Shown here: positions 26,479 to 35,434 of the stretch, piece by piece
Position numbering within the stretch: the first letter of the stretch is position 1
Layout: each line of letters starts with the position of its first letter
Assembly (NCBI RefSeq): GCF_900105045.1
Contig: NZ_LT629739.1
Coordinates: 1,798,001-1,862,000 of the forward strand
Source of the DNA: Brevibacterium picturae
GTDB lineage: Bacteria > Actinomycetota > Actinomycetes > Actinomycetales > Brevibacteriaceae
Length of the DNA: 64,000 nucleotides
Direction: 5' to 3'
Translations under genes and position numbers: made by a program
Notes under the pieces: model-generated
Told to the model about the DNA's origin: nothing
Database searches by the model: none
Seen by the model: the letters and a program-made list of their open reading frames with translations, nothing else

Positions 26479-26505
26479 GCTAGTGGGTATTTCCGTTGAT
26501 TCGTC
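26479..26505 (+). repeat. Left terminal inverted repeat plus target TA
   Basis: This 27-bp end is the exact reverse complement of 27364-27390. Positions 26479-26482 (GCTA) are the flanking target; the element proper begins GTGGGTATTTCCGTTGATTC at 26483. Confidence 0.9.
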
Positions 26506-26529
26506 TGTGCGGCCTGACGGCAGGTTCTC

Positions 26530-26952
26530 CTATGCGTCCGCGCAGGAGAAGGCCCACATCACGCCGAAGCGATCGAAGACCTGACCGTACCAGTCGCCCC
26601 AGGGAGCGATCCCGAACGGTACCCCGATCTCTCCGCCGCCATCGACGAGGGCAGCGATGTATCCGCGTGCCTCGTCCGCCGAATCGGTGGTGTACAGGAA
26701 GGAATAGGCGGTGTGCCTGACGGCATAGTCCTTGCCGTCCAGCGGCGCATCGCCTCCGGCGATCGAGCCGGCAGGAGTGTCGAGAGTGGCGTGGGCGACC
26801 GCCTGCGGATCGGGTTCGAACGGCATTCCCTCCATCGGGGTGTCGCCATAGCGCGTGATGTTGAGTTCACCGCCGAAGACGGAGTGCCAGTGCTCCATCG
26901 CATCAGCTGTGCTGCCGGGCAGTAAAACATAGGTTGCGATCGACTGCGCCAC
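26530..26952 (-). CDS. PhnB-like VOC family protein, passenger of the mobile element
   Basis: A 140-residue VOC protein of the PhnB/3-demethylubiquinone-fold group. It has QSIATYVLLPGSTADAMEHW, FGGELNITRYGDTPMEGMP, the characteristic HATLDTPAGSIAGGDAP and the ending DRFGVMWAFSCADA. Function in this group is unknown; some bind metals or antibiotics. The GTG at 26952 follows AAGGAG 6 nt away. It lies wholly inside the 27-bp inverted repeats, its stop 25 nt from the left repeat, so it looks like captured cargo. Homologues elsewhere are usually plain chromosomal genes. Confidence 0.82.
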   Translation of the reverse strand: MAQSIATYVLLPGSTADAMEHWHSVFGGELNITRYGDTPMEGMPFEPDPQAVAHATLDTPAGSIAGGDAPLDGKDYAVRHTAYSFLYTTDSADEARGYIAALVDGGGEIGVPFGIAPWGDWYGQVFDRFGVMWAFSCADA

Positions 26953-27235
26953 AGGATTCTCCTTCGAATGACCGGGTTGGTGATTCCGATTATTCCGCGC
27001 CGCCCGGATCCCCGCAATTACTGGGGCCTTTGAATTTCCCCATTGTGCCGGTCCTCCGCGCGTCCGAGCCGATGCCTCGAGCCGCTGTCCTTTGGCTAGG
27101 AGGAGAGCGAGTTCCGTGGTCGCGACCGTGGAGATGACGACGCCGATGATTCCGGCCAGCACCTGGACGATCGTGGTTGCGACGGCATCGGAATGCAGGA
27201 CGACCCACAGGGACTGACCGTAGATTTGGGGAAGG

Positions 27236-27358
27236 ATGAATCAGGTCGAGATCTGCTTCTCGATCCGGCAACGCAAAGCCATCAGCCCGGCTGATTTCGT
27301 TGATATCAACAACTTCATCCGAAAACTCGATACCAGTGATCTGGCCCAAGCCGCCTGA
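27236..27358 (+). pseudogene. 3' remnant of an IS630-type transposase
   Basis: A 40-codon open stretch reads MNQVEICFSIRQRKAISPADF then NNFIRKLD and a stop. NQVEI-F-I-QRK...F matches the C-terminal end of IS630-family transposases, downstream of the last catalytic Asp/Glu. The rest of the gene is missing; the remaining sequence 26953-27235 reads as a hydrophobic minus-strand fragment (VLAGIIGVVISTVATTELAL) of unknown origin that is in frame with the VOC gene. Confidence 0.7.
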
Positions 27359-27363
27359 CCACC

Positions 27364-27390
27364 GACGAATCAACGGAAATACCCACTAGC
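27364..27390 (-). repeat. Right terminal inverted repeat plus target TA
   Basis: Exact complement of the left end. The duplicated TA at 27387-27388 also forms part of the TAG stop codon of the minus-strand gene next door. Confidence 0.9.
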
Positions 27391-27565
27391 GCTTCTTATC
27401 CTTGGACTTCAGAGATGCCTTGATGAGGCCGAAGATGGCGGCCGCGACGACGACGGCGATGATCGCCTTGACGAGAAACCATGCGATCGAGAACGCAATG
27501 TTGACCACCCACCATGCAATGATGATGGCGATGATTGCGCCTACGATGCTCCACACGGTACTCAT
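27386..27565 (-). CDS. Small membrane protein of unknown function
   Basis: A 59-residue protein that is almost entirely hydrophobic: STVWSIVGAIIAIIIAWWVV, then FSIAWFLVKAIIAVVVAAA and a basic tail KSKDKKR. Two short membrane helices are likely. The ATG at 27565 is chosen because GGAGG lies 7 nt upstream, while another ATG at 27571 is too close. The stop codon TAG at 27388-27386 spans the junction with the mobile element and is preserved because the element starts with G next to the duplicated TA. Confidence 0.6.
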   Translation of the reverse strand: MSTVWSIVGAIIAIIIAWWVVNIAFSIAWFLVKAIIAVVVAAAIFGLIKASLKSKDKKR

Positions 27566-27709
27566 CTTCATGCCTCCAGCCTAAGCCGCATGGTGTGTGC
27601 GCGCAATCACAATGGGCAGGCACGGAACGCGGACCAACACCGCAGTGACCGGCGCTCGCGGATCGCGCGGGATGAGAGCCGCTCAACAGCCGGGCCCGCT
27701 CGCGAGTCG

Positions 27710-28525
27710 CTACCCCACTGCCAGAGCACGCTCGCGAATCGCACGGGCCGAAAAGCGACCGTCGGCGAAGCCGACGTCGATCGGGTGCTCGAAGGCCGCG
27801 CTGACCTGATCGGTGGTGAGCACCTCGGCGATGTCACCCGATGCAGTGAGCTGGCCGTGGGAGATGAGCATCGCGTGGGACGTGGACTGCGGGATCTCCT
27901 CGAGGTGGTGGGTCACCAGCAGGGTCGTCAGCTCCGGTGAGGTCACCGAGAGCGAATCGATGGTCTCCAGCAGCTGTTCGCGGGCGGCCACGTCGAGGCC
28001 GGTGGTCGGCTCGTCGAAGAGCAGGAGCTGCGGGTCGGCGATGAGCGCTCGGGCCACGAGAGCGCGGCCTCGCTCGCCCTGGGACAGGACCTTCCACCCC
28101 GCGACCGCGCGGGAGCTCAGACCCACCTCGGCGATGAGATCATCGGCCTTCGCGACCTCGTTGGGGCTGGGTTCCCAGCGGAAGGGCCTCTCAATCGTGC
28201 CGGTCAGACCGGTGAGGACGACCTCGCGCACGGACAGGCTCGAGCGCAGGGGGTGGCGCGGATTCACATGTCCGATATGACGGCGCAGGGCCTGGAGTTC
28301 GACTCGGCCCATGCGCTGCCCGAGGATGTCGACCGCCCCCGAGGTCGGGAAGACCTGCGCCGAGGCGAAGCTGAGAATGGTCGACTTCCCGGCCCCATTG
28401 GGGCCGATGAGAACCCAGTGCTCACCACGACCGATGCTCAGGTCGATGCCGTGGAGGATCTTCGTCTCCCCTCGTCGGAACGTCACATCGTCCAGCTTGA
28501 GGACCGTTTCGCCCACCGTGTTCAC
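27710..28525 (-). CDS. Stand-alone ABC transporter ATP-binding protein
   Basis: A 271-residue ABC ATPase. Walker A is GPNGAGKST, the Q-loop region follows, the signature is LSQGERGRALVARALI, Walker B is LLLFDEPTTGLD and the switch His is in LLVTHHLEE. It resembles ModF/PhrA-like and iron-siderophore type ATPases, but no permease gene is adjacent, so its partner is unknown. GTG at 28525 follows GAAGGA. A longer open frame continues upstream but overlaps the divergent IclR gene and is non-coding. Confidence 0.85.
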   Translation of the reverse strand: MNTVGETVLKLDDVTFRRGETKILHGIDLSIGRGEHWVLIGPNGAGKSTILSFASAQVFPTSGAVDILGQRMGRVELQALRRHIGHVNPRHPLRSSLSVREVVLTGLTGTIERPFRWEPSPNEVAKADDLIAEVGLSSRAVAGWKVLSQGERGRALVARALIADPQLLLFDEPTTGLDVAAREQLLETIDSLSVTSPELTTLLVTHHLEEIPQSTSHAMLISHGQLTASGDIAEVLTTDQVSAAFEHPIDVGFADGRFSARAIRERALAVG

Positions 28526-28783
28526 ACTCGCTTCCTTCGTCGTCAGGTCGCTTCCACACGGGCGACCCCTCGTCGGGAGCCGTCCTCCGCTGCGAAGCTG
28601 TCCCAGTCTAGGACTTGACCTCGCCGAGGTGGGTGCCGGTGAGCAGGGTCCCGTTCCACATCCTGGACCGCGGGCCCTCGATCCCCGCCTGTTCCAGCGT
28701 CCTCCCCAGCCACCGTCGGGACACCCGAGACACCAGGAACGCGGGAATCTGACCATCACCCGGAGCGGGACCATAATGGAGTC

Positions 28784-29674
28784 ATGCACAACGGTGACGA
28801 AGCCCATGACGACCACCGCATGAAGATGCGTGGGAAGATCCTCCGCCGGTCCGCCTCCTTCAACGTCGCCCACGCCGTCGATGATCTCGAACCCGGGACT
28901 GGCGCCCAGAGCATCCAGCGCGCGCTGTCGCTGCTCAACCTCGTCGGCCTCATTGCCGGCGAGCGCGGCAGCGGTGCCAGCCTGTCGGAGGTCGCCTCGA
29001 TCAGCGGCCGCCCCAAGGCCAGCGTCCATCGGATGCTGCAGGCGCTCATCGCCATGGGGTATGTCGAGCGCCTCGAGGAGGGCGGCTACCGCCTGGGAGT
29101 GCAGTCGCAGATCCTGGGTCAGCTCGCGCAGAAGTCCGTCGACCCGCTGGTCACGGAATCGGAATCGAGCCTGCTGCGTCTGGCCGAGCTCAGCCGCGAC
29201 ACAGCCTTCCTCACCCTGCGCACCGGCAGCTATTCGATCTGCGCCAGGCGCGAGGAAGGCTTCGGCGAGATACTGAACAACGCTCTGTCCGTGGGCGATC
29301 GCCATCCTTTGGGCATCGGCGCCGGCAGCCTCGCGATTCTCTCCGAACTCTCCCCCGCCGAGGTGGACGCCCAGTTCGAGGCCAATGCCCAGATCTTCGC
29401 CGAACGGTATCCCAAGGTCTCGGTCACGCAGCTGCGCGACATCATCGACCGGGCCCGCGTCGACGGCTTCGTCCACAATCCTGGTCTCTTCGCCCAAGGC
29501 TCCTGGGCGGTGGGCGTACCGCTGCGGATCCGCGGCAGCCGCCCCCGCGCGGCCCTGTCGATCGCGAGCATTGCCGATCGTGTGACTGGGCCCCGCGTCG
29601 AACGCCTCGTCGCCCTGCTCCGCCGCGAAGCCAAGACCATCACCGAGGCGCTGAGCACCCAGGCCGATCCCTGA
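28784..29674 (+). CDS. IclR family transcriptional regulator
   Basis: A 296-residue IclR-type regulator. After a ~35-residue N-terminal extension comes the winged helix SIQRALSLLNLVGLIAGERG...LSEVASISGRPKASVHRML (in parts), then the ligand-binding GAF-like domain with GDRHPLGIGAGSLAIL and GSWAVGVPLRI. CATAAT (28772-28777) is 6 nt before the ATG, consistent with a leaderless transcript. No catabolic gene is adjacent other than the divergent ABC ATPase, so its target is unknown. Confidence 0.87.
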   Translation: MHNGDEAHDDHRMKMRGKILRRSASFNVAHAVDDLEPGTGAQSIQRALSLLNLVGLIAGERGSGASLSEVASISGRPKASVHRMLQALIAMGYVERLEEGGYRLGVQSQILGQLAQKSVDPLVTESESSLLRLAELSRDTAFLTLRTGSYSICARREEGFGEILNNALSVGDRHPLGIGAGSLAILSELSPAEVDAQFEANAQIFAERYPKVSVTQLRDIIDRARVDGFVHNPGLFAQGSWAVGVPLRIRGSRPRAALSIASIADRVTGPRVERLVALLRREAKTITEALSTQADP

Positions 29675-29746
29675 GCGACCCCACCGGCGACGTCCCGGTC
29701 ACCGGCAGACCGCTCTGACCCGCACCGCCACTTCGCAAATCGCACT

Positions 29747-29826
29747 GCGACGCCGCGAATGGAGGAACTTCTGATGCGATTCCGAACGCTGATTTCACAC
29801 CAAAAGTTCCGCGATTCGCACGTCGC
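29747..29826. terminator. Long imperfect hairpin between convergent regulators
   Basis: The segments 29747-29773 and 29801-29826 pair over about 26 bp with a one-base bulge and four mismatches; the core GGAACTT...AAGTTCC is perfect. It lies between the iclR and lysR 3' ends and may act as a bidirectional terminator. Confidence 0.45.
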
Positions 29827-29839
29827 CGAGCAGCGGAGT

Positions 29840-30754
29840 TCATCCCGCCGAGGCGGCCTCCAGTCTCGCGGCCACCGATCCGAGGATCTCGCCCAGCCAG
29901 CCGACGGCTGCCGGATTGGGTCCGGGCCTGGTCACGAACGAGACCCGACGCTGACCGAGGTCCTGCTTAGCGGACCGCAAGACGACGTCGAAATCGGTGT
30001 CCACGGCCACCTCGGTGGTCAATGCGCATCCGAGCCCTTCAGCCACGAGCCCATGGATCATGTAGAGATCGTCGCTGCGCATGAGTTCGCGCAGCTCGTA
30101 TCCCAGTCCCCGGGAGATCCGTCGCAGCACCCGCACCGAGGCGTCGGATTCGTTGCGACTGCACACCCAGTCGACCTCGCTCATCGTGCCGAAATCGAGG
30201 ACCTCTTGCCCCGCCAGCTCCCCGTCGCGGGCGACCATGACCCGGTAGGGCTCGTCGAGGAGAGTGCGCAGGCGCAGCTCGGGACCGGCGAATTCGGGCA
30301 GTTCGGGGATGTCGTAGATGAGCCCGGCGTGGACCTCACCGCCGTGCAGCATCCGGACGACTTCGCTGGGTTCGGCCTCGACGACCTCGACACGCACGGA
30401 CGTTCTCTGTTGAAGTCCGGCGATCGCGGCGGGCAGAAGGCGCGAACCGATCGAGGAGAATGATCCGATGCGCAGGGACACCACGCCGGCATCGCGCTGG
30501 GCGGTGACGAGCTGCTCGGCCCGGTCGATGCGTGCCAGTACAGGTTCGATCTCCTCGGCGAAGGACTCCCCCAACGGCGTCAGTCGAGTTCCGTTCCGCG
30601 CCCGGTCGACGAGCCTGATGCGCAGATGGGATTCGAGGGTGCGCAGATGATGGGTCACGGTCGGAACCCCGTGCTCGAGCACCTCGGCGGCACGATTGAG
30701 GCTTCCTTCGTCCCGGATGGCCAGGAGCACCCGGAACTGCTGCAGAGTCATCAT
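29840..30754 (-). CDS. LysR family transcriptional regulator
   Basis: A 304-residue LysR regulator with N-terminal helix-turn-helix (QQFRVLLAIRDEGSLNRAAEVLEHG then VPTVTHHLRTLESHL) and a periplasmic-binding-protein-like effector domain beginning LRIGSFSSIGSRLLPAAI. It is divergent from the gene for a PLP decarboxylase-fold enzyme, with paired inverted elements between (30755-30821), so it most likely controls that gene and itself. The effector is unknown. Confidence 0.9.
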   Translation of the reverse strand: MMTLQQFRVLLAIRDEGSLNRAAEVLEHGVPTVTHHLRTLESHLRIRLVDRARNGTRLTPLGESFAEEIEPVLARIDRAEQLVTAQRDAGVVSLRIGSFSSIGSRLLPAAIAGLQQRTSVRVEVVEAEPSEVVRMLHGGEVHAGLIYDIPELPEFAGPELRLRTLLDEPYRVMVARDGELAGQEVLDFGTMSEVDWVCSRNESDASVRVLRRISRGLGYELRELMRSDDLYMIHGLVAEGLGCALTTEVAVDTDFDVVLRSAKQDLGQRRVSFVTRPGPNPAAVGWLGEILGSVAARLEAASAG

Positions 30755-30821
30755 GATATAGACACTATGTCACCGTGAATGGTTTCTTGCTATATCGTAG
30801 ACAGGATTCGATCCATAGTGT
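30755..30821. promoter_or_regulatory. Paired inverted elements in the LysR/decarboxylase gap
   Basis: GATATAG (30755-30761) is complementary to CTATATC (30790-30796), and ACACTATG (30762-30769) to CATAGTGT (30814-30821). The left block GATATAGACACTATG is thus mirrored, split, on the right. This is consistent with two LysR half-site groups, one over the lysR start and one over the presumed promoter (TAGTGT, 30816-30821) of the divergent gene. Confidence 0.5.
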
Positions 30822-30828
30822 GGGCGCC

Positions 30829-32430
30829 ATGCGCGCCCATACTCGACTCCACCCCGACACAGCGACCACCCCCGCCACGGACACCGCGACCGTCCCCACG
30901 GCAACACACGCCGACACCACGATCGACCCCCGCCAGCACACCGCACCGTACGCCGAAGCTCTGCGCTCCCTGGCCGCCGAAGACTGGCAGCGCCTGCACG
31001 TTCCCGCCCACCAGGGCAACGGCTCACATGCTCCGGGCCTGGCCGAGGTCATCGGCGAGGCCGGTATGGGCATCGACTTCCCCATGCTCTTCAGCGGCAT
31101 CGACCAGGACAACTGGCGCATGATCAACCACGACCGCGTCACGCCGATCATCGCCGCGCAGCAGCTCGCCGCCGAGGCCTGGGGCGCGACACGGACCTGG
31201 TTCATCACCAACGGGGCATCCGGCGGCAACCACATCGCGACGACCGTTGTGCGCGGCTTGGGACGCGAATTCGTCCTCCAGCGCAGCGTCCACTCTTCCG
31301 TCATCGACGGCGTCACCCACGCTGAACTGCGCCCACACTTCATCCACGGCCGCGTCGATCCCGGGCTCGGCTCCTCCCACGGTGTGACCCCGGCCCAGGT
31401 CGAATACGCCCTGACCGAGCACCCGAACTCCGCCGCGGTCTATCTCGTCTCCCCCAGCTACTTCGGCGCGGTGGCCGACATCGCCGCCATCGCCGAGGTG
31501 GTCCATGCTCACGATGTACCCCTCATCGTCGATGAGGCCTGGGGCTCCCACTTCGGCATGCACCCGCAGCTGCCCGTCAACGCGGTGCGCCTGGGCGCCG
31601 ACCTCGTCATCTCCAGCACTCACAAGGGCGCCGGCTCGCTCGCGCAGTCCGCGATGGTCCACCTCGGTCACGGCCCGCAGGCTCAGCGTATCGAGACGCT
31701 GGTCGATCGGGTCGTGAGCTCGTATCAGTCGACCTCGTCGAGTGCGATTCTGCTCTCCTCCCTCGACGAGGCGCGTCGCCACCTCGTCACCCACCCCGAG
31801 GCGATCGAAGAAGCGCTGACCACGGCTGAGGAGATCCGCGCCCGGGTCAAGAACGACTCCAGGTTCCGCGATGCGACTCCCGACATCCTCGGCGGTCATG
31901 ATTCCATCGACAACGATCCGTTCAAGGTCGTCATCGACACCCGCGGTGCCGGGATCACCGGCGCCGAGGCCCAGTATCAGCTCATCCGGGACCACCGGAT
32001 CTACTGCGAACTGGCGACACCCTCGGCTCTGCTGCTGCTCATCGGCGCCACCTCGCCCGTCGATGTCGACCGCTTCTGGACGGCGCTGCAGGAGCTGCCG
32101 CGGTCCGAGTCCGAGCCGGAGCGTCCCATCGTTCTGCCCGGCAGCTGCGAAAAGGGCATGGAAATCAGCGATGCCTACTTCGCGACGCCGCAGACCGTGC
32201 CCTTCGCCGAGGCGGTCGGCCGGGTATCAGCCGATGCTCTGGCCGCGTACCCGCCCGGTGTGCCCAATGTTCTTCCAGGTGAGGTGCTCAGCGTCGAGGT
32301 GGTCGATTTCCTCCGCACGACCGCGGCTGCCCCCTCAGGATATGTTCGGGGGGCACAGGACTCGCGGATGGACACCTTCAGCGTCGTCGCGGAACCCACC
32401 TCACCGCAGCACGACGGTTCTCTTCCCTGA
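30829..32430 (+). CDS. PLP-dependent Orn/Lys/Arg decarboxylase-fold enzyme
   Basis: A 533-residue fold-type I PLP enzyme of the Orn/Lys/Arg decarboxylase class. RLHVPAHQGNGSHAPGLAEV is the family N-terminal signature, FITNGASGGNHIATTVVRG binds the cofactor phosphate, LIVDEAWGSHFGMHPQLP holds the PLP-contacting Asp, and the Schiff-base Lys is in SSTHKGAGSLAQSAMVH. It could act on ornithine, lysine or arginine, or on another amino acid. TAGTGT lies 7 nt before the ATG at 30829, suggesting a leaderless start. Its 3' end overlaps the convergent purU by 30 bp. Confidence 0.83.
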   Translation: MRAHTRLHPDTATTPATDTATVPTATHADTTIDPRQHTAPYAEALRSLAAEDWQRLHVPAHQGNGSHAPGLAEVIGEAGMGIDFPMLFSGIDQDNWRMINHDRVTPIIAAQQLAAEAWGATRTWFITNGASGGNHIATTVVRGLGREFVLQRSVHSSVIDGVTHAELRPHFIHGRVDPGLGSSHGVTPAQVEYALTEHPNSAAVYLVSPSYFGAVADIAAIAEVVHAHDVPLIVDEAWGSHFGMHPQLPVNAVRLGADLVISSTHKGAGSLAQSAMVHLGHGPQAQRIETLVDRVVSSYQSTSSSAILLSSLDEARRHLVTHPEAIEEALTTAEEIRARVKNDSRFRDATPDILGGHDSIDNDPFKVVIDTRGAGITGAEAQYQLIRDHRIYCELATPSALLLLIGATSPVDVDRFWTALQELPRSESEPERPIVLPGSCEKGMEISDAYFATPQTVPFAEAVGRVSADALAAYPPGVPNVLPGEVLSVEVVDFLRTTAAAPSGYVRGAQDSRMDTFSVVAEPTSPQHDGSLP

Positions 32431-33255
32431 GAGGAATACACGTCCATCGGCGTGCCACTTCACGGCATTGGACAGGGCCTTGCACTCGGCGTCACGGCCG
32501 GCGGCGACAAGATCCTGCGGGCCGAAGGAGTGGTCGACGTCGACGAGCTGCTGAGCGATGATCGGCCCCTCGTCGAGTTCGCTGTTGACGAAGTGCGCGG
32601 TCGCGCCCACGATCTTGACCCCGCGCTCCCAGGCCTGGTGATAGGGTTTGGCGCCCTTGAACGAGGGTAGGAACGAGTGGTGGATGTTGATCGCCCGGCC
32701 CGTGAGCTCACGCGCCAGATCGTCGGAGAGCACCTGCATATAGCGGGCGAGCACGACGAGGTCGACCTCGAAGCGATCGACGAGTTCGAGCAGCTTCGCT
32801 TCTGCCTCGGGCTTCGTCTCCTTGGTCACCGGGATGCGGAAGAACGGAATGTGGTGCCATTCGACGAGTTCCCGGTGATCCGCATGGTTGGACACCACGG
32901 CCGCGATCTCGATGGGAAGTTCACCGATCTGGGCGCGGAAGAGCAGGTCGTTGAGGCAGTGCTCGAACTTCGAGACCATGATGAGGACCCGCCGCTTCTC
33001 CCCCTGCGGCCACATCTGCCAGCGGGCGTCGAACTCGGTGCCGATGGCCTCGAAGTCCTGGCGCAGACCGTCGATCGCGCCGTTCGAGCCCTCCTCGACG
33101 CTGAAGTCGATGCGAAGGAAGAGGCGCTGCGCGTACTGATCGTCGAACTGCTTGAGTTCCTTGATGTCGCCCCCATGAGTGAGGAGGGCACCGGTGACGG
33201 AATGGAGAATGCCCGGGCGTTCGTCGCATTCGAGAGTGAAGATGTAGTCCTGCAT
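32401..33255 (-). CDS. purU: Formyltetrahydrofolate deformylase PurU
   Basis: A 284-residue enzyme that hydrolyses 10-formyl-THF to formate and THF. The N-terminal ACT domain has DYIFTLECDERPGILHSV; the formyltransferase-like domain has MVSKFEHCLNDLLFR, INIHHSFLPSFKGAKPYHQA (catalytic Asn/His) and GATAHFVNSELDEGPII with the catalytic Asp. The ATG at 33255 follows AGAGG. It is the last gene of the glyA-soxBDAG-sdaA-purU operon, 47 nt after sdaA. In this setting it recycles folate loaded by sarcosine oxidation. Confidence 0.93.
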   Translation of the reverse strand: MQDYIFTLECDERPGILHSVTGALLTHGGDIKELKQFDDQYAQRLFLRIDFSVEEGSNGAIDGLRQDFEAIGTEFDARWQMWPQGEKRRVLIMVSKFEHCLNDLLFRAQIGELPIEIAAVVSNHADHRELVEWHHIPFFRIPVTKETKPEAEAKLLELVDRFEVDLVVLARYMQVLSDDLARELTGRAINIHHSFLPSFKGAKPYHQAWERGVKIVGATAHFVNSELDEGPIIAQQLVDVDHSFGPQDLVAAGRDAECKALSNAVKWHADGRVFLSGKRTVVLR

Positions 33256-33302
33256 GCCTCTGTTCTTTCTGAAGTCGGGATTCGCTGGTGAATCGGTGGA
33301 GC

Positions 33303-34715
33303 TCAGCATTCGATGACGTTGACGGCAAGTCCGCCGCGTGAGGTCTCCTTGTACTTCGATTTCATGTCCGCGCCGGTCTGGCGCATCGTCTCGATCGCCT
33401 GGTCGAGACTCACCCGGTGGCTGCCGTCGCCGTGCATGGCCAGCCTAGCCGCGTTGATCGCCTTCACCGAGGCGATGGCATTGCGTTCGATGCACGGAGC
33501 CTGAACCAGGCCGCCGACAGGGTCGCAGGTCAGACCCAGATTGTGTTCGAGACCGATCTCGGCGGCGTTCTCGATCTGCTCCGGACTGCCGCCGAGCACG
33601 GCGCACAGACCCGCCGCCGCCATCGCGCACGCGGAGCCGACCTCGCCCTGGCAGCCGACCTCGGCCCCGGAGATCGAAGCGTTGCGTTTGAACAGGATCC
33701 CGATCGCACCGGCCGTGAGCAGGAACTCCACTACAGCATCGTCGCTCGCCCGGTCACTGTGGCTCGCCCATCCATCCTGGTTCGCCCGTTGGCCGTCGCC
33801 GACGACGAACCGGTCCATGTAGTGCAGCACCGCGGGAATGATCCCCGCGGCACCGTTCGTCGGTGCCGTGACGATCCGCCCGCCCGAGGCATTCTCCTCG
33901 TTGAAGGCGAGCGCATAGAGGTTGACCCATTCGAGGGCGTCGAGGGACCCCGAGGCACGGTATTCGGCATCTTCGAGCCGCGCGCGCAGCTCCGGCGCAC
34001 GTCGGCGCACCTTCAGTCCGCCGGGCAGCTCCTTCTCATTCCGGGTGCATCCGTTGTGCACGCATTCGCGCATCACCGCCCAGATGTCGAGCAGCTGTTT
34101 GCGCAGGAGCTCCTCGTCCTGACGTTCGCGTTCGTTGACGGCCATGAGTTCGGCGATGGAAAGATCATGCTCGCGGCACAGGTCGAGCAGCTCATCGGCC
34201 GTGGAGAAATGGAGGCGATCGCGGGTGTCCGCAGCTTCGAGGGTTATCTCGTCGGCGGCGACGACGAACCCTCCCCCGATCGAGTAGTACTCACGGTCGA
34301 TGACGACACCGTCCACCTCGGCGCTGATCCGCATTCCGTTGGGATGGCCGGGAAGGGATTCGCGCAAATGCAGGGTGAGATCCGCTTCCGCATCAAAAGG
34401 GACGACCACCCGTCCGCCGAGGTGGAGTCGGCCCTGCTCTCGCACCTCGGCGACCAGCGGTGCCACCCTGTCCGGGTCGAGGGTCTCCGGTTCCATTCCG
34501 CTGAGACCGGCGAGGACCGCGGAGTCCGATCCATGACCGATCCCGGTCGCACCGAGGGACCCGAACAGGCCGACCGTGATCCTGTCGACCCGCTCGAGCT
34601 TACCGTCGGCGCTCAGCTCATCGACGAAGCGCACTGCCGCCCGCATCGGCCCCACCGTGTGTGAGGAGGAAGGGCCGATGCCGATGGAGAAGAGGTCGAG
34701 AACACCGAGTGCCAT
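33303..34715 (-). CDS. sdaA: L-serine ammonia-lyase, iron-sulfur type
   Basis: A 470-residue single-chain L-serine dehydratase that converts serine to pyruvate and ammonia using a [4Fe-4S] cluster. The beta domain starts [19 protein letters not shown]; the alpha domain contains [13 protein letters not shown] sequence, the cluster Cys in [19 protein letters not shown] and the third in [19 protein letters not shown]. Length is standard. Its ATG (34715) shares one base with the soxG stop, so it is coupled to the sarcosine oxidase genes and completes sarcosine to pyruvate conversion. Confidence 0.95.
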   Translation of the reverse strand: MALGVLDLFSIGIGPSSSHTVGPMRAAVRFVDELSADGKLERVDRITVGLFGSLGATGIGHGSDSAVLAGLSGMEPETLDPDRVAPLVAEVREQGRLHLGGRVVVPFDAEADLTLHLRESLPGHPNGMRISAEVDGVVIDREYYSIGGGFVVAADEITLEAADTRDRLHFSTADELLDLCREHDLSIAELMAVNERERQDEELLRKQLLDIWAVMRECVHNGCTRNEKELPGGLKVRRRAPELRARLEDAEYRASGSLDALEWVNLYALAFNEENASGGRIVTAPTNGAAGIIPAVLHYMDRFVVGDGQRANQDGWASHSDRASDDAVVEFLLTAGAIGILFKRNASISGAEVGCQGEVGSACAMAAAGLCAVLGGSPEQIENAAEIGLEHNLGLTCDPVGGLVQAPCIERNAIASVKAINAARLAMHGDGSHRVSLDQAIETMRQTGADMKSKYKETSRGGLAVNVIEC

Positions 34716-35434
34716 CAGTCGCTGCTCTCGGCCTCGGCACTCGCGCTGCCGGCGAAGCCCGCGCCACCCCCTGAGGTGAGGAACTCCGCCATTCCGTCAA
34801 GCAGCCAGCGGACCGTGAAGTCCGCGAAGCTCGCCCGCGGGTAGACGCGGTACTCAAGCTCCGCCGAGTGGTGCACGATGACCGGCACCGGCCCCAGCTG
34901 GGTCGAGATCGCCGTGCCGACGCCGAAGACCCGCGAATGGAGGTCGGTGCGGACGCTCTTCTCGAGGACCTCACGGGCCTTCGCCCCGGTCAGTTCCAGA
35001 ATCGTGCGATTCGCGGACAGATCCACGGCCTGTCCCGGCAGCCCCTCGAGGGAAGCCTCGGCGATGAGCGTCTCCCCGGGCCGCTGACGCCGAGAGACGT
35101 CGACGACGAGGAACTCGTCGGGACCCAGCCAGAGCGCATACAGTCCCGCTTCGTCACCGGTGACCTCGCCGATCTGCTTGGGCAAGGTGATTCCGAGAGC
35201 AGACTCGAGGGCCTGCGCCGAGGCGGTTCCCGGCGTGGCGCGCAACCCGAGCTGGACGGCGAACGCTCGCTCCCGCAGCCCCACAGCGTCCCCGCCGGCC
35301 TTGGTGGCCGTGGCCATCTCCTCGGCGAGGTGGGCTCCGGGTGAGACGCGGAGGGCATCGAGCGCCTCGGCGGAGGATTCGACGTTGCGCAGCTGTCTCT
35401 GGCGCTGCTCGGTGGTGTGGGTGGTTTCAGCCAT
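34715..35434 (-). CDS. soxG: Sarcosine oxidase gamma subunit
   Basis: A 239-residue SoxG subunit of heterotetrameric sarcosine oxidase. It contains [35 protein letters not shown] and the [13 protein letters not shown] end, all typical of the GcvT-like gamma subunit. The ATG at 35434 overlaps the soxA 3' end by 8 nt. The last ~20 residues are a Gly/Ala/Ser-rich tail. Confidence 0.92.
   Translation of the reverse strand: MAETTHTTEQRQRQLRNVESSAEALDALRVSPGAHLAEEMATATKAGGDAVGLRERAFAVQLGLRATPGTASAQALESALGITLPKQIGEVTGDEAGLYALWLGPDEFLVVDVSRRQRPGETLIAEASLEGLPGQAVDLSANRTILELTGAKAREVLEKSVRTDLHSRVFGVGTAISTQLGPVPVIVHHSAELEYRVYPRASFADFTVRWLLDGMAEFLTSGGGAGFAGSASAEAESSD

Larger units (their letters stand above)
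26483..27386. mobile_element. IS630-like (TA-target) element with a captured VOC gene
   Basis: A 904-bp unit is bounded by perfect inverted ends: 26479-26505 and 27364-27390 are exact complements over 27 bp (GCTAGTGGGTATTTCCGTTG...). The outermost GCTA/TAGC are flanking target: the element runs from GTGGGTAT to ATACCCAC between duplicated TA dinucleotides (26481-26482 and 27387-27388), the hallmark of IS630/Tc1-mariner transposition. Inside are a complete VOC gene on the minus strand and only the last ~40 codons of a transposase on the plus strand, so it is non-autonomous with a passenger gene. It inserted in a GCTAGC sequence. Confidence 0.85.

Noticed and set aside
28526..29497. Upstream extension of the ABC ATPase reading
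   Set aside because: It overlaps the IclR gene on the other strand; the GTG at 28525 gives a normal ABC N-terminus.
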